Translations under genes and position numbers: made by a program
From: Streptomyces morookaense
GTDB lineage: Bacteria; Actinomycetota; Actinomycetes; Streptomycetales; Streptomycetaceae
Reading direction: 5' to 3'
NCBI RefSeq assembly: GCF_013030945.1
Contig: NZ_JABBXF010000027.1
Coordinates: 95,057 to 159,056 of the forward strand
Length of the DNA: 64,000 bases
Shown here: one piece after another, positions 62,170-64,000 of the stretch
How the letters are laid out: every line of letters begins with the position of its first letter
Numbering within the stretch: the first letter of the stretch is position 1
Notes under the pieces: model-generated
Told to the model about the DNA's origin: nothing
The model's database searches: none
The model's input: only the letters and a program-made list of their open reading frames with translations

Positions 62170-63899
62170 GCGGACCCCTCGACGGCCAGGGCGGCACCTC
62201 CGGCACCATGCCGCCCGTCGTCACACAAAGTAATCTGACCCCACAGGAATTCCGGGCTGCCTTCCGGGCCGCGCACCTCGGCATGGCCGTCGTCGGCCGC
62301 GACGGCCTCGTCCGCACCGCCAACGACGCACTCGGCGTCCTGCTCGGCACCGACCCCGCCCGGCTCCAGGACTCCCCCGCCGCCGAGTTCACCGGACTGC
62401 GCGACGACACCCGGACCTGGCTGAAGTACCGCGAGGTGCTGCTGGGCCGCCGCGACCGCCTGCACTGCACCCGGCGGTTGAGACAGGCCGGCGGACGGGG
62501 GCTGTGGGCCGAGGTGACCGTCACCCAGCTCCCCGAGAGCCACGACGCGCTGCTGTCGGTTGCGGATGTGAGCGACCGGCGCGACCTGCGGGCCCGGCTG
62601 CGGCACGTCCGGATGCACGACCCGGTGACCGGACTGCCCAACCGGAGCCTGTTCTTCGAGCGGCTGGCCGGCGCGCTGGCCGCCGCCACGGCCCTGCCGG
62701 GCGGGACGGGCCGGATCGGGCTGTGCTACCTCGACCTCGACGGCTTCAAGGCCGTCAACGACACCCTCGGCCATGGCGCCGGCGACCGGCTGCTGACCGC
62801 CGTGGCCGGCCGGCTCACGGCCTGCGCGGCACCGGGCGGGCACCTCGTGGCCCGGCTCGGCGGCGACGAATTCGCCCTGCTGGTCGAGGAGTCCGCCGGC
62901 ACCCAGCAGCTGATCGACCTCGCGGTGACCGTACAGACCGCGCTGCAGCGGCCGTTCGAGACGGCCGGACAGCAGCTGTCGGTGTCGGCGAGCATCGGCG
63001 TGGTCGAACGCCCGGCCGCCGGGACGCACGCCACCGAGCTGATGCAGGCCGCGGACACCACGCTGTACTGGGCCAAGGCCGACGGCAAGGCCCGCTGGAC
63101 CCTCTTCGACCCCGAGCGCAACGCCCACCGGATGACCCGGCAGGCGCTCTCCCGCACGCTGCGCCCGGCGGTCGAGCGAGGGGAGTTCGCGCTGCAGTAC
63201 CAACCGCTGGTGGGACTGGCCGACGGCGTCGTACGGGGGGTGGAAGCGCTGGTGCGCTGGTGCCACCCGCAGCTCGGCACGCTCGGCCCGAACCGGTTCA
63301 TCGGGCTCGCGGAGGAGACCGGCGCCATCGTCCCGCTCGGCCGCTGGGTGCTGACGACCGCCTGCCGGCAGGCCCGGCACTGGCAGCTGGAACGGCCGGA
63401 CGGGCCGCCGCTGGTCGTCAGCGTCAACGTGGCGGTACGTCAGGTCTGGGACTCCGACCTGGTCGCGGACGTGGCCGCGGCCCTCGCCGGCACCGGACTG
63501 CCGCCGCACCTGCTGCAGCTGGAGCTCACCGAATCGGCCGTGATGGGCACGGCCGGACGGCCGCTGCAGCAGCTGCGGGAGCTGAGCGACATGGGCGTCG
63601 CCATCGCCATCGACGACTTCGGGACCGGGTACTCCAACCTCGCCTACCTCAGCCGGCTGCCGGTGTCCGCGCTCAAGCTGGACGGCACGTTCGTGCACGG
63701 CCGCAATCCCGCGGACGAGGCGATCGTGGAGGCGTTGGTGCAACTGGCGCACCGGTTGGGGCTGACGGTGACGGCGGAGTGTGTGGAAAGTGCGGAGCAG
63801 GCTGAACGCCTCGGTCGCATGGGATGCGACACCGGGCAGGGATGGTTCTACTCCCGCCCGGTGCCGGCCGACCGGATCTCGGCGCTGTTGGGGGCCTGA
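62166..63899 (+). CDS. cdgA: PAS-GGDEF-EAL cyclic-di-GMP enzyme
   Basis: This 577-residue protein has a PAS domain (about 25-140), a GGDEF diguanylate cyclase domain with intact RLGGDEF (232-236) and an EAL phosphodiesterase domain: GVEALVRW (Glu360), LELTESAVM, AIDDFGTGYSNL and LTVTAECVES. The I-site position five residues before GGDEF reads PGGH instead of RxxD, so product inhibition is likely absent. No membrane segment is seen. The GTG start follows GGGAGCGAGCG. The domain order and position suggest the S. coelicolor cdgA (SCO2817) orthologue, a BldD-regulated developmental gene. Which activity dominates cannot be read from sequence. Confidence 0.9.
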   Translation: MSGPLDGQGGTSGTMPPVVTQSNLTPQEFRAAFRAAHLGMAVVGRDGLVRTANDALGVLLGTDPARLQDSPAAEFTGLRDDTRTWLKYREVLLGRRDRLHCTRRLRQAGGRGLWAEVTVTQLPESHDALLSVADVSDRRDLRARLRHVRMHDPVTGLPNRSLFFERLAGALAAATALPGGTGRIGLCYLDLDGFKAVNDTLGHGAGDRLLTAVAGRLTACAAPGGHLVARLGGDEFALLVEESAGTQQLIDLAVTVQTALQRPFETAGQQLSVSASIGVVERPAAGTHATELMQAADTTLYWAKADGKARWTLFDPERNAHRMTRQALSRTLRPAVERGEFALQYQPLVGLADGVVRGVEALVRWCHPQLGTLGPNRFIGLAEETGAIVPLGRWVLTTACRQARHWQLERPDGPPLVVSVNVAVRQVWDSDLVADVAAALAGTGLPPHLLQLELTESAVMGTAGRPLQQLRELSDMGVAIAIDDFGTGYSNLAYLSRLPVSALKLDGTFVHGRNPADEAIVEALVQLAHRLGLTVTAECVESAEQAERLGRMGCDTGQGWFYSRPVPADRISALLGA

Positions 63900-63930
63900 G
63901 CGGTCGGTGGTCGGCCGCGGGCCGCCCGTG

Positions 63931-63970
63931 GTTGCTCGCGCAGTTCCCCGCGCCCCTTACGGGGCGCGGA
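63931..63970. repeat. Streptomyces intergenic palindromic element
   Basis: GTTGCTCGCGCAGTTCCCCG followed by CCGCGCCCC-TTAC-GGGGCGCGG (63948-63969) matches a short dispersed sequence I recall as common between Streptomyces genes. It probably acts as a terminator for the convergent cdgA and the leftward gene entering from the right. Confidence 0.6.
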
Positions 63971-63974
63971 ACCC

Positions 63975-64000
63975 CTACATCTCGTACGCGTCCGCGATCA
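63975..64000 (-). CDS. 3' end of a leftward gene cut by the window edge
   Basis: The complement reads IADAYEM then TAG, the last seven codons of a protein whose body lies beyond the window. It is the only frame here with plausible codon use. No identity can be given. Confidence 0.4.

Overview
The window is chromosomal DNA of a Streptomyces-type actinomycete. The evidence is very high GC with strong third-position GC bias, GTG/ATG starts with GGAGG-like sites, GTGA/ATGA stop-start overlaps, and several recognisable Streptomyces genes: adpA with its single TTA codon, orn directly behind it, the cebR-cebEFG-bglC cellobiose locus, a cdgA-type GGDEF/EAL gene and tRNA-His/tRNA-Lys. From memory, gene order from citrate synthase to cdgA resembles the S. 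coelicolor SCO2736-SCO2817 core region. I see no insertion sequence, prophage, CRISPR array or large biosynthetic cluster.

Layout. 1-5030: inositol-type catabolism, with two leftward genes (a beta/alpha-barrel protein cut by the window edge, and iolC) and three rightward genes (inosose dehydratase/isomerase-like barrel, two Gfo/Idh dehydrogenases) sharing a divergent promoter with a long inverted repeat. 5219-5742: small HTH protein and copper chaperone copZ behind CsoR-like operators, then a palindrome-rich noncoding stretch. 6154-9861: citrate synthase and recD2. 10152-14186: an uncharacterised carbohydrate cluster (two sugar-phosphate-isomerase-like proteins, a DUF993 aldolase-like protein, a Gfo/Idh dehydrogenase), followed by EamA, LysR, TetR and lipoprotein genes. 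17651-25332: secreted S37-type tripeptidyl aminopeptidase, a fused two-half ABC exporter, and a kdpB with no kdpA/kdpC beside it. 25483-27445: agmatinase and a divergent phosphatase.

27468-36216 is acyl-CoA metabolism. A thioesterase, an acyl-CoA dehydrogenase and a TetR regulator run left. A tightly packed leucine/isovalerate operon runs right (carboxylase beta, biotin carboxylase alpha, HMG-CoA lyase, acyl-CoA dehydrogenase). Inverted repeats lie between the divergent TetR gene and the operon. 36275-43427 holds a DUF4429/SHOCT protein, a small conserved protein, glmS, a universal stress protein, a small membrane protein, the developmental regulator adpA and oligoribonuclease. The desferrioxamine genes that I recall lying between acdH and glmS2 in S. 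coelicolor are absent here.

43546-50200 begins with tRNA-His and a CAP-domain protein. The cellobiose/cello-oligosaccharide system follows: cebR divergent from cebEFG-bglC with a perfect CebR box between them. 50213-54007 holds a spermidine-synthase-like protein, its small partner, an XRE/TPR regulator and a histidine phosphatase. 54200-59636: a PAP2 membrane phosphatase, then a three-gene overlapping operon. Its first product has all the motifs of a RecB/Cas4/Dna2-type PD-(D/E)XK nuclease with four Fe-S-type cysteines, its second is unrecognised, and its third is an SF1 helicase. This looks like a split Dna2-like nuclease-helicase module and is the best candidate here for an undescribed DNA-processing or defence system. 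59776-64000: a small Prim-Pol-like protein, tRNA-Lys, a secreted M6 metalloprotease, and a PAS-GGDEF-EAL protein preceded by a possible coupled small ORF.
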